Assembly (NCBI RefSeq): GCF_002483225.1
Contig: NZ_DLHL01000055.1
Location: 71,796 to 135,795 of the forward strand
DNA length: 64,000 nucleotides
Direction: 5' to 3'
DNA from: Gemmatimonas sp. UBA7669
GTDB lineage: Bacteria > Gemmatimonadota > Gemmatimonadetes > Gemmatimonadales > Gemmatimonadaceae
A program made the position numbers and the translations under genes. Below are positions 27,525 to 37,291 of the stretch, in pieces. Position 1 is the first letter of the stretch. The number at the start of each line of letters is the position of its first letter. The notes beneath the pieces were generated by a model, which was not told the DNA's origin, did not search any database, and worked only from the letters and a program-made list of their open reading frames with translations.

Positions 27525-29933
27525 TTACAGGCAGGTGGTCGTGAAGTTGTCGCCGAGGGAGACGAGCGTCACCCCGCGGACGGTGGCGCCGACCAGCACG
27601 AGCTGGCCATTGGGGCGCACCGTGGACTTGATGGGACCGATGATCGGATCCCGGATGGGCACCTGCGCGATGCGGCGATAGCAGTAGGTATCGTACACAT
27701 CGATGACCGGCTCACTGGAGGCCACGAAGGCCAGACGGGTGCGGAGCGGCGTGGAATTCGCACCGCGATTGAGCGGATGGAAGTCGAGGCCACCCGTGCT
27801 CGCCCGTGACTGCAGGATGCCCTGCAGGCGCAGTGTGCGATCGAAGAGATACGTGGAGTCGCCCTTCACCGCATTCAGTTCGCCATCGAAGTTGATGCCG
27901 ACGCCTTGGACGCGGGCGAAGGTGTTGGCGATGAAGTCGGTCACGTCGAGCGGCCGCGAGATGCCGCGGTCGATGACGGGGATGGGCGGCGTGGGGTCGA
28001 GACCCATCGTCGCGTCGTAGGTCATGGCGCGGCTGCCCAACACCGGCCCGCCCTCACCGAACACGGCGCGGCGGAAGTTGCCCGAGTTGCGCGTGAAGGT
28101 GGTGTCGCGGAAGGCCAGCTGATCGATGCGCACGACGATGGAGAAGTCGAAGGCACTGCCATCGGCACGCTGGACGCGCTGCTTGTACGGCACCAGCAGC
28201 GAGTCACTCCCAACGCCGCCGGCGGCGAAGCGCTCCACTTCGAGCGTGTCCGCGCGGCCTTCGCTCGTGCCCATGGCCTGCTCGAAGAAGAAGTGCGACG
28301 AGGCCTTGTTCAGGTTCTCCCAGCGCAGGGTGCCCTGATTCGGGAAGGGCCGCGACTGACCGGGCGTTGGCGTGGTGGAGTACGCCAGGATCACGTCGCC
28401 GCAGGGGCTGCCTGGTGCAGTACCACCATTGCACGTCGCCGCCAGATACTGCGGGCGATCGGAGAAGTCGTACACCGTGCGCTGCGTGATCAGCTGATCG
28501 GTGGTGGCCGAGCGGATGGTGGTGATGCTGTACGCGATCAGGTTGGGCAGCGGATAGCGATAGACTTCGCGTCCCGTGTTGCCCGCGTTGAGATTCACGT
28601 AGCTGACGTTCGTACCACCCGAGTTGGCCACGAGGATGGTGTCACCCATCACGCCGTCGCGATTGCGCGGCCACGCGGCCAGGCCCCAGGGACGCGAGCC
28701 CACGATGACCGGCGACAGGAAGGTGGAGTCCGCGAGGTTGTACACCTCGAGCACATTGCGCTCGATGTTGGACAGGTAGAGACGGTCGGTGCGCGGCACA
28801 TAGAGCGCGTCGGCAATCTGTCCACCCGCCGGCAGCGGATTGGTATAGCCGGCCACGACCTGCACCGTGTCGCTGCGCTGACCACCCGACGGGAAGCGCG
28901 CCACATCGCGGCGGCCGTTGGCGTTGCGGGCGAAGCCCGCCACCGTGACCTGCGTGGGGAACACGTTCACCGGGATGCGGGTGCGGAAGGTGCGCACCAG
29001 CGTGGTGAAGGCGCCGTTGCTGGACACGGAGTCGGCTGTCACGAGTTGCCCCGTGAGCGTGCGGACTTCGTAGCCGAGCGTGGTGATGCCCACCGGATCG
29101 GTGGCTTCCACGAATACGGTGTCGGTGATTTCCACGCGGCCTGAGACGCCGGTCCGCACCACGGGCACGGTGTTGGCGTTGGCCGGGCTCTTCACTGCGT
29201 ACGACACCGGGTTGCCCAGCACCCGCTGATTGAGCGAATCGGTGATGAAGGGCGTGACCTGGATGGTCGCGCCACGCACCGAGTCGGGCAACACCAGCGT
29301 GTCGAGCACCGAGATGGAATCGCGGAGCGGCGAGGTGTAGCTGACGGAATCCTGAACGACGAAGGCGCCGGCAATCTGATAGCCCAGCGTGCGCACCTTG
29401 TAGCGCGCCTTGCCGGACAGCGAAAGCACCACGGCCTTTCCGCTCACCACCGGCGAACCGGCGGTGGGACTGGTGATAAGGGCCTGCGGCGGCTCGAGGT
29501 TGCCGACGGTGAGGGCCACACGGGCCGTATCCGACGCGTTGCCTGCGCCATCGACGGCCAGTGCACGCGCCGTCACCGTCGCCCCGATGGGCGCGTTGGA
29601 CGGGACGCGCACGTTCACGTTGATGGTGAGCGTGGTGACCGCGCTCGTCATGACCGTGTCGTACTCGGCCGTCACACCACCAGTGAGCAGCAGGCGGACG
29701 CGCTTCAGTCCGATGTTGTCAGTGGCGTTGATGGTGACCGCCAACAGGGAGTCGGCGGTGGGATTGCCCTTGGCCATCTGCACCCGCGGCTTGATTTCGT
29801 CGCGGAAGGGCGGATCGATTACTTCGTCACCGTCGCAGGCACTCAACAGCGCGGACGTCGCGAGGACGGCCAGGCCGAGCAGCCGGCGGGGTGTGGGGCG
29901 CGCGTGGGCGCCCCGGGGCGAATGTGCGGGCAT
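27525..29933 (-). CDS. Large surface lipoprotein with Ig-like and propeller-like regions, in the pil operon
   Basis: 802 residues with a lipoprotein signal (LLGLAVLATSALLSACDGDE, Cys near residue 33). About 45-330 shows repeated Ig-like beta sandwiches (NATDNIGLKRVRLLLTGG, ALAVDGAGNASDTARVAL, VEATDPVGITTLGYEVR). The second half has propeller-like repeats (IADALYVPRTDRLYLSNIER, SRPWGLAAWPRNRDGVMGDT). ATG 29933 was chosen because GAGGA lies 10 bp before it; a TTG at 29942 is too close to that site. It follows pilQ by 21 bp and is probably the last gene of that transcript, suggesting a pilus- or secretin-linked adhesin or outer-membrane protein. No family-level name is possible. Confidence 0.75.
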   Translation of the reverse strand: MPAHSPRGAHARPTPRRLLGLAVLATSALLSACDGDEVIDPPFRDEIKPRVQMAKGNPTADSLLAVTINATDNIGLKRVRLLLTGGVTAEYDTVMTSAVTTLTINVNVRVPSNAPIGATVTARALAVDGAGNASDTARVALTVGNLEPPQALITSPTAGSPVVSGKAVVLSLSGKARYKVRTLGYQIAGAFVVQDSVSYTSPLRDSISVLDTLVLPDSVRGATIQVTPFITDSLNQRVLGNPVSYAVKSPANANTVPVVRTGVSGRVEITDTVFVEATDPVGITTLGYEVRTLTGQLVTADSVSSNGAFTTLVRTFRTRIPVNVFPTQVTVAGFARNANGRRDVARFPSGGQRSDTVQVVAGYTNPLPAGGQIADALYVPRTDRLYLSNIERNVLEVYNLADSTFLSPVIVGSRPWGLAAWPRNRDGVMGDTILVANSGGTNVSYVNLNAGNTGREVYRYPLPNLIAYSITTIRSATTDQLITQRTVYDFSDRPQYLAATCNGGTAPGSPCGDVILAYSTTPTPGQSRPFPNQGTLRWENLNKASSHFFFEQAMGTSEGRADTLEVERFAAGGVGSDSLLVPYKQRVQRADGSAFDFSIVVRIDQLAFRDTTFTRNSGNFRRAVFGEGGPVLGSRAMTYDATMGLDPTPPIPVIDRGISRPLDVTDFIANTFARVQGVGINFDGELNAVKGDSTYLFDRTLRLQGILQSRASTGGLDFHPLNRGANSTPLRTRLAFVASSEPVIDVYDTYCYRRIAQVPIRDPIIGPIKSTVRPNGQLVLVGATVRGVTLVSLGDNFTTTCL

Positions 29934-29954
29934 GGGATTCAAGTCCTCGTCGCG

Positions 29955-32120
29955 TCAGCGGCCCGGCGGCGGCGAAATGCCTTCGTCGAGAATGTGCGGC
30001 GTGACCAGGATGAGCAGGTCGCGCTTGGTTTCATTCTTGGTGTTCTGCGAGAACAGGCGACCGATGAACGGCAGGTTCATGAGCACCGGGATGCCGCTGC
30101 GGAAGCGCGTCGTCTCGGTGACCGTGAGGCCGCCGATGACCGCGGCCTCGCCGTCGGCCACCAGCACCTGCGACTCGGCGCGCTGGCGGTTGAAGATCAC
30201 GCCCACATCGGTGGCGGCGAGTTCAGCGCTCGAGTTCTCGGCCTTGATGTTGAGCATCACCATCTTGTTGTTGGTGATCTGCGGCGTGACCGAGAGCTTG
30301 ATGCCGGCTTCTTCCTTGGAGACCGCGGCGCGGGGGAAGAAGGCCGCCGCATTCGGCGCCTGGCCGCCGGCACCGCCACCACCACCCTGACCACCCTGCG
30401 CACCCTGACCACCGGCGTCGATGACGCGGATGGGAATCTCCTGACCGACGAAGATCTCGGCGCTGCGATTGTTGAGGATGGTGATGCTGGGCTCCGACTG
30501 CACATCAGCCAGCGATGAGGTCTGGAGCGCGTTGAGGAAGGCCGTCAGCTGATAGCGACCCAGCGCGGTGCTGTAGATCAGGTTGAGCGCGTTCGGCTTG
30601 ATGGCGTTGTTGGCGTTCGCGATACCGGCGATGGCATTGCCACCGAGGTTGATGCGCGCCGGGCCCTGGAAGGGTGTGCCGCCGCCCATGGCATCGGGCA
30701 CTCCATCACCATCGGTGTCGACGGGCGAGAGCGTGTTCGGATCGGTGCGCGGCACCAGCTGCTGGAAGAACTGCTTGTTGCCGGTACCCAGATCGTAGGC
30801 CAGGCCGATGTCCTGGATGCCCGTGCGATTCACGAACACGATCTTGGCCTTGATAGCTACCTGCGGCGTGCGGATATCGAGCTGCTGAATGCGGGCCACG
30901 ATTTCCGGCAGACGCGACGGCACTTCGGTGATGATCAGCTTGTTGGTGGCGCTGTCGGCGGCCACTGAGCCGCGTACCACGCAGCCCTGACCACCCTGCT
31001 GCTGGCCGGCCTGTCCGCCCATCTGTCCGCCCTGCATGGGGAGACCCATCTGCTGACCAGTCTGCGCCGTGGAGATCTGCGAGCAATCGCGGGCCAGCAG
31101 CGCCGACACGGTGTTTCGCAGCGTGGCCGCCTTGGCGTAGTTGATGTCGACGATCTGCGTGACGAGCGGCTCAAGCGCCTGATTGGTGGCGAGACGCTGG
31201 TAGCTGTCCACCGTAATGATGCCGCTGGCGTCTTCAGTGGCGGCCAGACCCTGCGACTGCAGGATGGCCTGAAGGGCCACATCCCAGGGCTTGTCGGCGA
31301 TGTCGGCCGTGACCAGGCCGTCGACGTCCTTGCCCACCACGATGGTGCGGCCGGAGAAGGTCGCGAAGGCCGCGATCACGTCGCGGATGTTCGTGCCATC
31401 GTAGCTGACGGTGATGCGCGGCTTCTGCGGCTGACGGCGCGCGGCGGCCACGGTTTCGGTCGTGGCGAGCGTGCGGGGAGTGAGCGGGGAGTTGTCGGCA
31501 GCGACCGTGGAAACAGCGGCAGCCGTGGGCTCGGGAGCCGTTGTAGCGGAAGCCTCAACAGCAGCAGCCTTGACCGCGGTGGTCTCGGCGGGTGCGGCCG
31601 TGTTCAGTTCCAGCTTGCCGGCAGCCACCGCCGTGGTGGTGGCACCGGTGAAGTTCTTGGAGCCCCAGCGCGCGAACTGCGCCACCGGTGCATCGACCAG
31701 CAGGCGCACGATGTCGCCGTCCCGCTCGATGACGTAAGAGTGCGTCTGATCGAGATCGATGACGATGCGCACCGTATCGGCGCGGTACTGCGAGAGGCGC
31801 ACGTTGCGCACGGCGCCGCGAGCCTTGCCGTCATAGTTGGACGGAATGGCGAGGCTGGCCCCACCCAAGTCGACTACAATGCGCGACGGATTGTCGAGCG
31901 TGAAATGCGCGAGGCTGACCCCGGCGTCGACAGCCAGCGCCACCACGGCGCCGCCTTCGGACGGCGCCACTTCGATGGCGCGCACGCGGCCACGGACCGC
32001 ATTGTCAGGTGTGGTGGCCACAGGGGCCGGAGATACGGTGCGCGCCAGGGGTGCGGTGGGCACCGGAGCGCCGTGCACCAGGAGCGCGGTCATCACCGCA
32101 ACGGTCGTCGGTCCCATCAT
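29955..32120 (-). CDS. pilQ: Type IV pilus secretin PilQ
   Basis: 721 residues forming the outer-membrane pore for the pilus fibre. Signal-like N-terminus; AMIN domain about 40-150 (VDLGGASLAIPSNYDGKARG), then secretin/TonB short N-terminal domain about 240-310 (ISVSYDGTNIRDVIAAFATF as ITVSYDGTNIRDV), NolW-like domain about 325-425 with a Gln/Gly-rich insert (QQMGLPMQGGQMGGQAGQQ), and the secretin core about 430-715 (VQSEPSITILNNRSAEIFVG, SVTPQITNNKMVMLNIKAEN, VADGEAAVIGGL). A second Gly-rich run (GGQGAQGGQGGGGGAGG) lies in the gate loop. It starts 4 bp inside pilP (ATGA). Confidence 0.94.
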   Translation of the reverse strand: MMGPTTVAVMTALLVHGAPVPTAPLARTVSPAPVATTPDNAVRGRVRAIEVAPSEGGAVVALAVDAGVSLAHFTLDNPSRIVVDLGGASLAIPSNYDGKARGAVRNVRLSQYRADTVRIVIDLDQTHSYVIERDGDIVRLLVDAPVAQFARWGSKNFTGATTTAVAAGKLELNTAAPAETTAVKAAAVEASATTAPEPTAAAVSTVAADNSPLTPRTLATTETVAAARRQPQKPRITVSYDGTNIRDVIAAFATFSGRTIVVGKDVDGLVTADIADKPWDVALQAILQSQGLAATEDASGIITVDSYQRLATNQALEPLVTQIVDINYAKAATLRNTVSALLARDCSQISTAQTGQQMGLPMQGGQMGGQAGQQQGGQGCVVRGSVAADSATNKLIITEVPSRLPEIVARIQQLDIRTPQVAIKAKIVFVNRTGIQDIGLAYDLGTGNKQFFQQLVPRTDPNTLSPVDTDGDGVPDAMGGGTPFQGPARINLGGNAIAGIANANNAIKPNALNLIYSTALGRYQLTAFLNALQTSSLADVQSEPSITILNNRSAEIFVGQEIPIRVIDAGGQGAQGGQGGGGGAGGQAPNAAAFFPRAAVSKEEAGIKLSVTPQITNNKMVMLNIKAENSSAELAATDVGVIFNRQRAESQVLVADGEAAVIGGLTVTETTRFRSGIPVLMNLPFIGRLFSQNTKNETKRDLLILVTPHILDEGISPPPGR

Positions 32121-32626
32121 GGGTTCCTCGCTTTCGTCGTGTCGCTGCTCAGCGGCAGCGTTTCCTGCCGATTGAATCCGAATTCTTCGATGGTGAACTG
32201 CACAGCCTTCTGCTTGATGGCACTCACACGCAGGCGGCCCAGCTGCTGGCCCGCGCGCACGCGGTACTGCACTTTCGAGAAACTGTCGCGGAGAATGGCG
32301 ACGGAGTTGTTGCCATCGGGATCGAAGGCGACGGCCACGAGGCGCAGATCGCTGAGCAGCGGACGGATGTCGCTGCTCGACATGAGCGACTTGTACGGGT
32401 CGCGGCGACCCCCGCTGCTGTACGAGTAGGTCTCGCGGGCAATCACGATTTCCGACGGCGCCTTGTCGCCCTTCGTGTTGGCGGCAGGACTGGCGCTGGG
32501 CGCCACCACGCCGGCCGACTCACCGGACACTGTACGCGTCTTGACGGGCGCGGCCGACTGGGCACCGAGCGACGCCGCCGACATGGCGACGAACGCGAGG
32601 GCACTGAGCGCGAGAGGACGGATCAT
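32117..32626 (-). CDS. pilP: PilP-like pilus assembly lipoprotein or periplasmic protein
   Basis: 169 residues with a signal peptide (MIRPLALSALAFVAMSAASL, then GAQS). It lacks an obvious lipobox Cys, unlike Neisseria PilP. The C-terminal part (RRDPYKSLMSSSDIRPLLSD ... LRLVAVAFDPDGNNSVAILR ... VRAGQQLGRLRVSAIKQKAV) is the PilP beta-fold that binds PilN/O and PilQ. Position between pilO and pilQ, with 4-bp overlaps on both sides, supports the call. Confidence 0.82.
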   Translation of the reverse strand: MIRPLALSALAFVAMSAASLGAQSAAPVKTRTVSGESAGVVAPSASPAANTKGDKAPSEIVIARETYSYSSGGRRDPYKSLMSSSDIRPLLSDLRLVAVAFDPDGNNSVAILRDSFSKVQYRVRAGQQLGRLRVSAIKQKAVQFTIEEFGFNRQETLPLSSDTTKARNP

Positions 32627-33237
32627 GACGAACGCTCCTTCGCGGCGCGCGCGGGCGCCGTCTTTTCCACGTACGTTTGCAGCGTGATGGTGGACGCGAG
32701 CGCGTCCTTCTGACTGGTGCGCAGACTCGACGAGGCGCGCTGTGCACCCATGGCAATGCTGAACTTGACCGGCGCCACGATGCGCGGCAGCGAGCCCACG
32801 TTGGCGAGGAACTCGCCCACCTGGTGATAGCCGCCGATGATGGTGACGGTGTAGCGGTAGGTATCGAAGCGCTCACCGGCAATGACCGGCTCCGGCATCA
32901 CGCCGCCCACATCCAGGCCGGCGCGGCGTGCCGCCGTGCTGACTTCCTCGAGCAAAGCGGGCACTTCGTTGCCCGTCGGCACGAGACGACGCATGACGGT
33001 GAGTGCCGAGCGATTCTCGGCGGCTTGAGTGCGCAACGACTCGATGGAGCCGCTCGCGAACTCGCGGGCCGCCTTGAGATTGGCTTCCTCGAGCTGCTCG
33101 ATGCGCGTTTCATCAAGCGCGAGCTGCTCGTTGGTGGAGGCGTAGGGATACATCCAGTACAGGAACGCCAGAGCGAGCGCCGCGAAGGCAATCAGCAGCT
33201 TGACCTGGTCCCGCTGGGCTGTTGGGAGAATGGACAT
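32623..33237 (-). CDS. pilO: Type IV pilus inner-membrane protein PilO
   Basis: 204 residues: one N-terminal membrane helix (about 13-30), a coiled-coil region (EQLALDETRIEQLEEANLKA), and a ferredoxin-like periplasmic domain (RRLVPTGNEVPALLEEVSTA, TYRYTVTIIGGYHQVGEFLA). This is the expected bitopic PilO layout that pairs with PilN. It follows pilN by 12 bp. Confidence 0.9.
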   Translation of the reverse strand: MSILPTAQRDQVKLLIAFAALALAFLYWMYPYASTNEQLALDETRIEQLEEANLKAAREFASGSIESLRTQAAENRSALTVMRRLVPTGNEVPALLEEVSTAARRAGLDVGGVMPEPVIAGERFDTYRYTVTIIGGYHQVGEFLANVGSLPRIVAPVKFSIAMGAQRASSSLRTSQKDALASTITLQTYVEKTAPARAAKERSS

Positions 33238-33249
33238 GATCGACTCGGT

Positions 33250-34011
33250 TCAGCGCACGGGGACAACAAGCGGCGTCGTCTGGATGACGCCCTTCGGGGG
33301 CACTTCGTATTCGGCCTTCAGCTCGAACTGCGTGACGTCCTTGCTGTCGACGATCACGATTTCCGACTTCGTGAGCGCGACCTTCTGGATGAAGGGCGAG
33401 CTTTCGAGCTGCCGCATGAACATCGTGAGGGCCTGAATGTCCACCGTCTGCCCGACGAGCTTGAATTCGAGCGGATGATGCACGGCAATCGTGTCGGCGA
33501 CCGCCTTGGCCTTGGCCTCCTTCTTCGCGGCGGCAGCCGCAGCCGGTGCCGCGGCCGTCACCGCCGAATCCCCACCCGGAGGCAATGGCGCATCGCTGGT
33601 CTGTTCAAGCGACGTCAGCCAGGTGTAGGCCGGCAGCGCGCGGCTCACTTCATCGAGGATGTGCGCCCAGTTGTAGCGGTTGTCGTCGATGGTGCGAATG
33701 ATCTGCAGCTGGCGATACACGGAGTCGCGCTCGCTCGTGAGCTTGTAGCGCGCCGACAGCACCTTCTCGTAGCGCGTCGAATCGCGTACCGCGCGATCGA
33801 GGCGCTCGCCGAGTTCGGCGGCGCGGGCGTTCTGCGCGGTGAAGAGGAAACCGACGGAGGCGACGGCCACCACGACCGACGCGGCTGCACCGAGCAGCCA
33901 CGGGTCCTTGACGCCGCCCCCGAGGGCGCTGAGCGATGACGCGAGGCCCGCGACACCCGAGGTCCGCGTGCCCTTCTTCGCGCCGGGCAGGAGATTGATC
34001 TGAATCATCAT
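33250..34011 (-). CDS. pilN: Type IV pilus inner-membrane protein PilN
   Basis: 253 residues. The cytoplasmic N-terminus MMIQINLLPG is the conserved PilN segment that docks into PilM. One membrane helix (about 38-60) and a periplasmic coiled-coil plus ferredoxin-like domain follow (YNWAHILDEVSRALPAYTWL, HPLEFKLVGQTVDIQALTMF). An Ala-rich insert (TAAAPAAAAAAKKEAKAKA) interrupts the periplasmic domain around residue 150. It lies 11 bp after pilM. Confidence 0.92.
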   Translation of the reverse strand: MMIQINLLPGAKKGTRTSGVAGLASSLSALGGGVKDPWLLGAAASVVVAVASVGFLFTAQNARAAELGERLDRAVRDSTRYEKVLSARYKLTSERDSVYRQLQIIRTIDDNRYNWAHILDEVSRALPAYTWLTSLEQTSDAPLPPGGDSAVTAAAPAAAAAAKKEAKAKAVADTIAVHHPLEFKLVGQTVDIQALTMFMRQLESSPFIQKVALTKSEIVIVDSKDVTQFELKAEYEVPPKGVIQTTPLVVPVR

Positions 34012-34022
34012 GGGCGGGATCC

Positions 34023-35063
34023 TCAGGCGGCCGCGCGAAGGGCGAGGCCCACCGGCAGCATGAGCAGCGGGGCGACTTCGTCCGTGGAGAGGAATTCCAT
34101 GGCTCCCTCACGCACCGTGAGCTGGGCCAGGGCGTTGGCCGGCTGCACCGGCATGCGCAGACGATCAGCCAGCCAGGGCAACAGACCCGGCACTCGGCTT
34201 CCACCACCGCAGGCGTACACCGCGCGGATGGCGCCGAAGCTGCGCGACGAAGTAGCGAGGAAGGTCGCAGCGCGCTCGAGGCCGATGGCGAGTTCTTCAC
34301 CGCGCATGGCGATGATGTTCTGAAGCAGGTGATGTGACTCGCCGCCACGCAGCAGGTCTTCGGCTTCATCCGCGCTCAGGCCTTCGCGCTGCAAGTCCTC
34401 GCGGAAGCGCCGCGTACCCACGCCCAGATCGCGCGTGAGAATGGGCGTGCCGTCGTCGAGGATGTTGAGGTTGGTGGCTTCGTTGCCGATGTTGAGCAGC
34501 GCCACCGTCCCGTTCATGGCATCGGGATAGTTGGTCTCGAAGGCGTTGTGCAGCGCGAACGCGTCGACGTCGATGACCGAAGCCGGCGCACCGGCTTCCT
34601 GCAGCAGATTCTGCCGCGTCTCGACGAGTTCACGCTTGGCAGCCACGAGCAACACGCTCATGTCGAGGCCATCGCCGTCGGGGTCGAGCACCTGGAAGTC
34701 GAGCTCGACGGAGTCCATGTCAAAGGGCACGTGCTGTTCCGCTTCCCAGCGCATCAGCTCACGCGCCTGCTGCTCCTTCACGCGCTCCATCTGAATCTTC
34801 TTGACGATGACATCGCGTCCGCCGACGGCGGCCACGATGTGCTTCGTCTTGACGCCCGTCGCGGCGATGGTCTGGCGGATGGCGTCGGCCACGATACCGT
34901 GGTCCATGACTTCGCCTTCCACGATGACCGTGTCGTTGAGCGGCGTGATGACGACCTTCGCCAGCTCCGGCTTCGATCCGCTGTGATCGATGACGACGGC
35001 CTTGACGAGGCCTGAGCCGACATCAAGTCCGACCGTGAGTTTCTTCCGACCGAAGAGCGCCAT
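34023..35063 (-). CDS. pilM: Type IV pilus actin-like assembly protein PilM
   Basis: 346 residues of the actin/FtsA-like ATPase fold. LTVGLDVGSGLVKAVVIDHS is the phosphate-1 motif, ALLNIGNEATNLNILDDG phosphate-2, and VYACGGGSRVPGLLPWLAD the adenosine motif. ATG 35063 (MALFGRKK) matches family starts. First gene of pilMNOPQ. The 240 bp upstream (35064-35303) hold no gene; I see only short imperfect inverted repeats and no convincing promoter match. Confidence 0.93.
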   Translation of the reverse strand: MALFGRKKLTVGLDVGSGLVKAVVIDHSGSKPELAKVVITPLNDTVIVEGEVMDHGIVADAIRQTIAATGVKTKHIVAAVGGRDVIVKKIQMERVKEQQARELMRWEAEQHVPFDMDSVELDFQVLDPDGDGLDMSVLLVAAKRELVETRQNLLQEAGAPASVIDVDAFALHNAFETNYPDAMNGTVALLNIGNEATNLNILDDGTPILTRDLGVGTRRFREDLQREGLSADEAEDLLRGGESHHLLQNIIAMRGEELAIGLERAATFLATSSRSFGAIRAVYACGGGSRVPGLLPWLADRLRMPVQPANALAQLTVREGAMEFLSTDEVAPLLMLPVGLALRAAA

Positions 35064-35303
35064 GGGACTGGGGGGTTGCACAGTGAGGAGCATTCCGCCT
35101 GTCCCGCGCGGCGTACGGCTTGAGGGACAGATTGACCTGTCAGGACCTGACTTGTCTCCCTTGAAACGACCCGCGACTCACGAGGTAACGCTGGTCACAG
35201 GGGGGTTCACGGGCGTGCGGTGCCACTTTGTGACAGTGCGGGCCCATTCAGCCTCCAACGGGTCGGTCCTTCTGACCGGGTGTCGGTTATCCGGTGACAT
35301 AGG

Positions 35304-36365
35304 TCACCAACCTCGACCTGGCGTGCGAATGCCAAACACGGCGGCACGCGGACGGGCGAGTGTGGCCAGCGCGAGATCCACTGCGCAGGGGTCGAACTGC
35401 AGGCGCGAAGACGGGCCCAATTGCACGACATCGGTCGCGGCGTCATTCGCAATGACGGCGCCGTGCACCGTGAGTTGCCCGGCGCGCGCATCAAGCGAAC
35501 GACGCACCATCAGCAGGCCTCGCAGCTCCACTTGCCCTTCGATGACGACGTTGCCGTTGACGACCAGCAGTCCGTTCCAACGCAGCGGACCGCGAAGGGT
35601 GAGCAATGGGACGTCGAAACGGCGAGCGCGCCAACCCGGGTCGGAAATGGGCGACTGCACCGCGTCGGTGTTGGCGTGCGCCGGCAACCGAGCCAGTACA
35701 TCGGCCCAGCCGTTCTCCACGGCATCGCGCTGTGCGGACGTCGTGGCCCGCCATGCCGGCATGGTGGACCACAGGCGTCCGCTGTCTGGTGAGACATCGG
35801 CCGCCACGACTGGCGGGACACTGGGCAGCACATACGTGCCCGGACACCATGACGTGGCGAGGGGCGCGGTCTCCGAGATTGTTACACCGTCTTCGCCCTC
35901 CACCATGGCCAATGCGGTGAGCGGCGACTCGCGAGGTACGACGGGCGGTGCGAGCCAGAAGGCGCGCCGTTCAGTACGGCGGGCAACGAGAGTTCCCGGT
36001 GGACCACTGGTGGCGGCGGGCTGTGCATCGAGTTCCAGCCACGCGACGAGCGGATGGGTGCGTTGCCAGGACGAGCGCACTCGAATGGCTTCGACGTGCG
36101 CATCCGGGCGCCAAACACGTTGTGCGAGGTCATGTCGCGTCAGCGAATCCTGCGCGTACGTGGCGACCGCCTGCACCGCGGCTTCGTCGAGTGCGCGTAC
36201 CACCTGCTGCGCGCGACGTGCGGAGTCCGCGCTGCGTGACGCGCGCCATGCCGTATGCAGCAGGCCGGTGGCGAGCAGGCTGATACTGGCCACGACCACA
36301 ATGGTGAGTGGCAGGGTGCTACCTTTTCGCCTGCGGCCTCGCCGTGATTGCCCATTGCTCTTCAT
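35304..36365 (-). CDS. PilX-like pilus assembly protein with bactofilin-like tail
   Basis: 353 residues. The N-terminus (RRRKGSTLPLTIVVVASISL) has a short basic leader, a Gly and one hydrophobic helix, similar to PilX/PulK-type minor pilins. The C-terminal part (about 250-320: LRWNGLLVVNGNVVIEGQVE, LRGLLMVRRSLDARAGQLTV) shows repeating strands like polymer-type beta-helices. The middle is not recognisable. It overlaps the PilW-like gene by 4 bp and is the last of three minor-pilin genes behind a histidine kinase. Confidence 0.62.
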   Translation of the reverse strand: MKSNGQSRRGRRRKGSTLPLTIVVVASISLLATGLLHTAWRASRSADSARRAQQVVRALDEAAVQAVATYAQDSLTRHDLAQRVWRPDAHVEAIRVRSSWQRTHPLVAWLELDAQPAATSGPPGTLVARRTERRAFWLAPPVVPRESPLTALAMVEGEDGVTISETAPLATSWCPGTYVLPSVPPVVAADVSPDSGRLWSTMPAWRATTSAQRDAVENGWADVLARLPAHANTDAVQSPISDPGWRARRFDVPLLTLRGPLRWNGLLVVNGNVVIEGQVELRGLLMVRRSLDARAGQLTVHGAVIANDAATDVVQLGPSSRLQFDPCAVDLALATLARPRAAVFGIRTPGRGW

Positions 36366-37291
36366 GGCTGTGGCGGGAGCGAGTCAGGCTGCGGCGCGCC
36401 GCGCAGCGCCAATTGCACCTGCACCGAATCGCCGGCGCCAACGGTGCGACCGGCGGTGGTGTGCGGCGCGCGCAGCGTGAGCGTCAGCAGCGCGGCCTCA
36501 CTGGCGTTGGATGTGGGCGCCCCCCGCCAGTTCGCAGCCTGAATGCGCATACCACCGGCGACGGCGCTGTAGAGTGGCCCGGCCAGCGGCTGGACCGTTT
36601 CCCATCCGCTCACATCAAGCGTGCGACGACCGATCCACCATTGCCCATCGCTGCGGTAGTGCGTGTAACGCGTACGACGCTGCAGCAGCACGGGCGTACC
36701 CGGTGCGAGGTCGGGCCCCCAGGTGGAGTCCACCACCGTACGCCAACGCGGCAGACGCAGTCCGTCACCCGCTGCGCCGCACGGTCCCTGGCCCAGCGCG
36801 CTCCATGTACCGGTCGCCATCCGTGCGGGCACTGGCGCGCTGACCAGTGCCCCGCCGGTGGGGAACGCCGCGTGTTGCCAAGCGGTGAGCGCATCGCCGG
36901 GGCGCGCCACGCCGAGTGGCGAGGGGCTGAGCGCCGACATGTCGCCCAACACCAATTGATCAGGGGCCGGCCGATTGCAAACCACGGCCGCCGCCAATAC
37001 CGCGTCGAACTCGAGCAGCGTGTCACTGACCGCCACCACATCACCCACGCGCAATCGATCGACATCGTGCGACAACACAAGCACCGCATGCCGCAGCTCG
37101 CGCGACACCTGCAGTGTGCGTCCCTGGGTGCGTGCGGAGCGCGCAACGGAGAGCATCAGCATGACGGCCAGGCTGCCCATGATCGCCATGAGCGGCAGGG
37201 CCACCAGCAGCTCGATGAGGCTGCTGCCGCGAGGGCGGCGGCGTCTTGTTTGGCGTCGCGCCGCGCGAAGTGACCCGGACCTCACTCGCAT
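36362..37291 (-). CDS. PilW-like minor pilin
   Basis: 309 residues. A long basic leader (RRQTRRRRPRGSSLIELLVA) precedes the processing Gly and the hydrophobic helix with Glu at position 5, the class III prepilin pattern. The rest is a beta-rich globular domain with no catalytic motif (DVDRLRVGDVVAVSDTLLEF). Gene order PilV-PilW-PilX and 10-bp/4-bp overlaps support a minor pilin tip complex. Confidence 0.68.
   Translation of the reverse strand: MRVRSGSLRAARRQTRRRRPRGSSLIELLVALPLMAIMGSLAVMLMLSVARSARTQGRTLQVSRELRHAVLVLSHDVDRLRVGDVVAVSDTLLEFDAVLAAAVVCNRPAPDQLVLGDMSALSPSPLGVARPGDALTAWQHAAFPTGGALVSAPVPARMATGTWSALGQGPCGAAGDGLRLPRWRTVVDSTWGPDLAPGTPVLLQRRTRYTHYRSDGQWWIGRRTLDVSGWETVQPLAGPLYSAVAGGMRIQAANWRGAPTSNASEAALLTLTLRAPHTTAGRTVGAGDSVQVQLALRGAPQPDSLPPQP

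Noticed and set aside
27906..29144. 412-residue frame on the plus strand
   Set aside because: Shadow of the pil-associated lipoprotein.
35064..35303. Sigma-54 promoter or riboswitch before pilM
   Set aside because: A TGGCAC occurs on the minus strand but there is no TTGC at the required spacing, and no aptamer-like core is visible.
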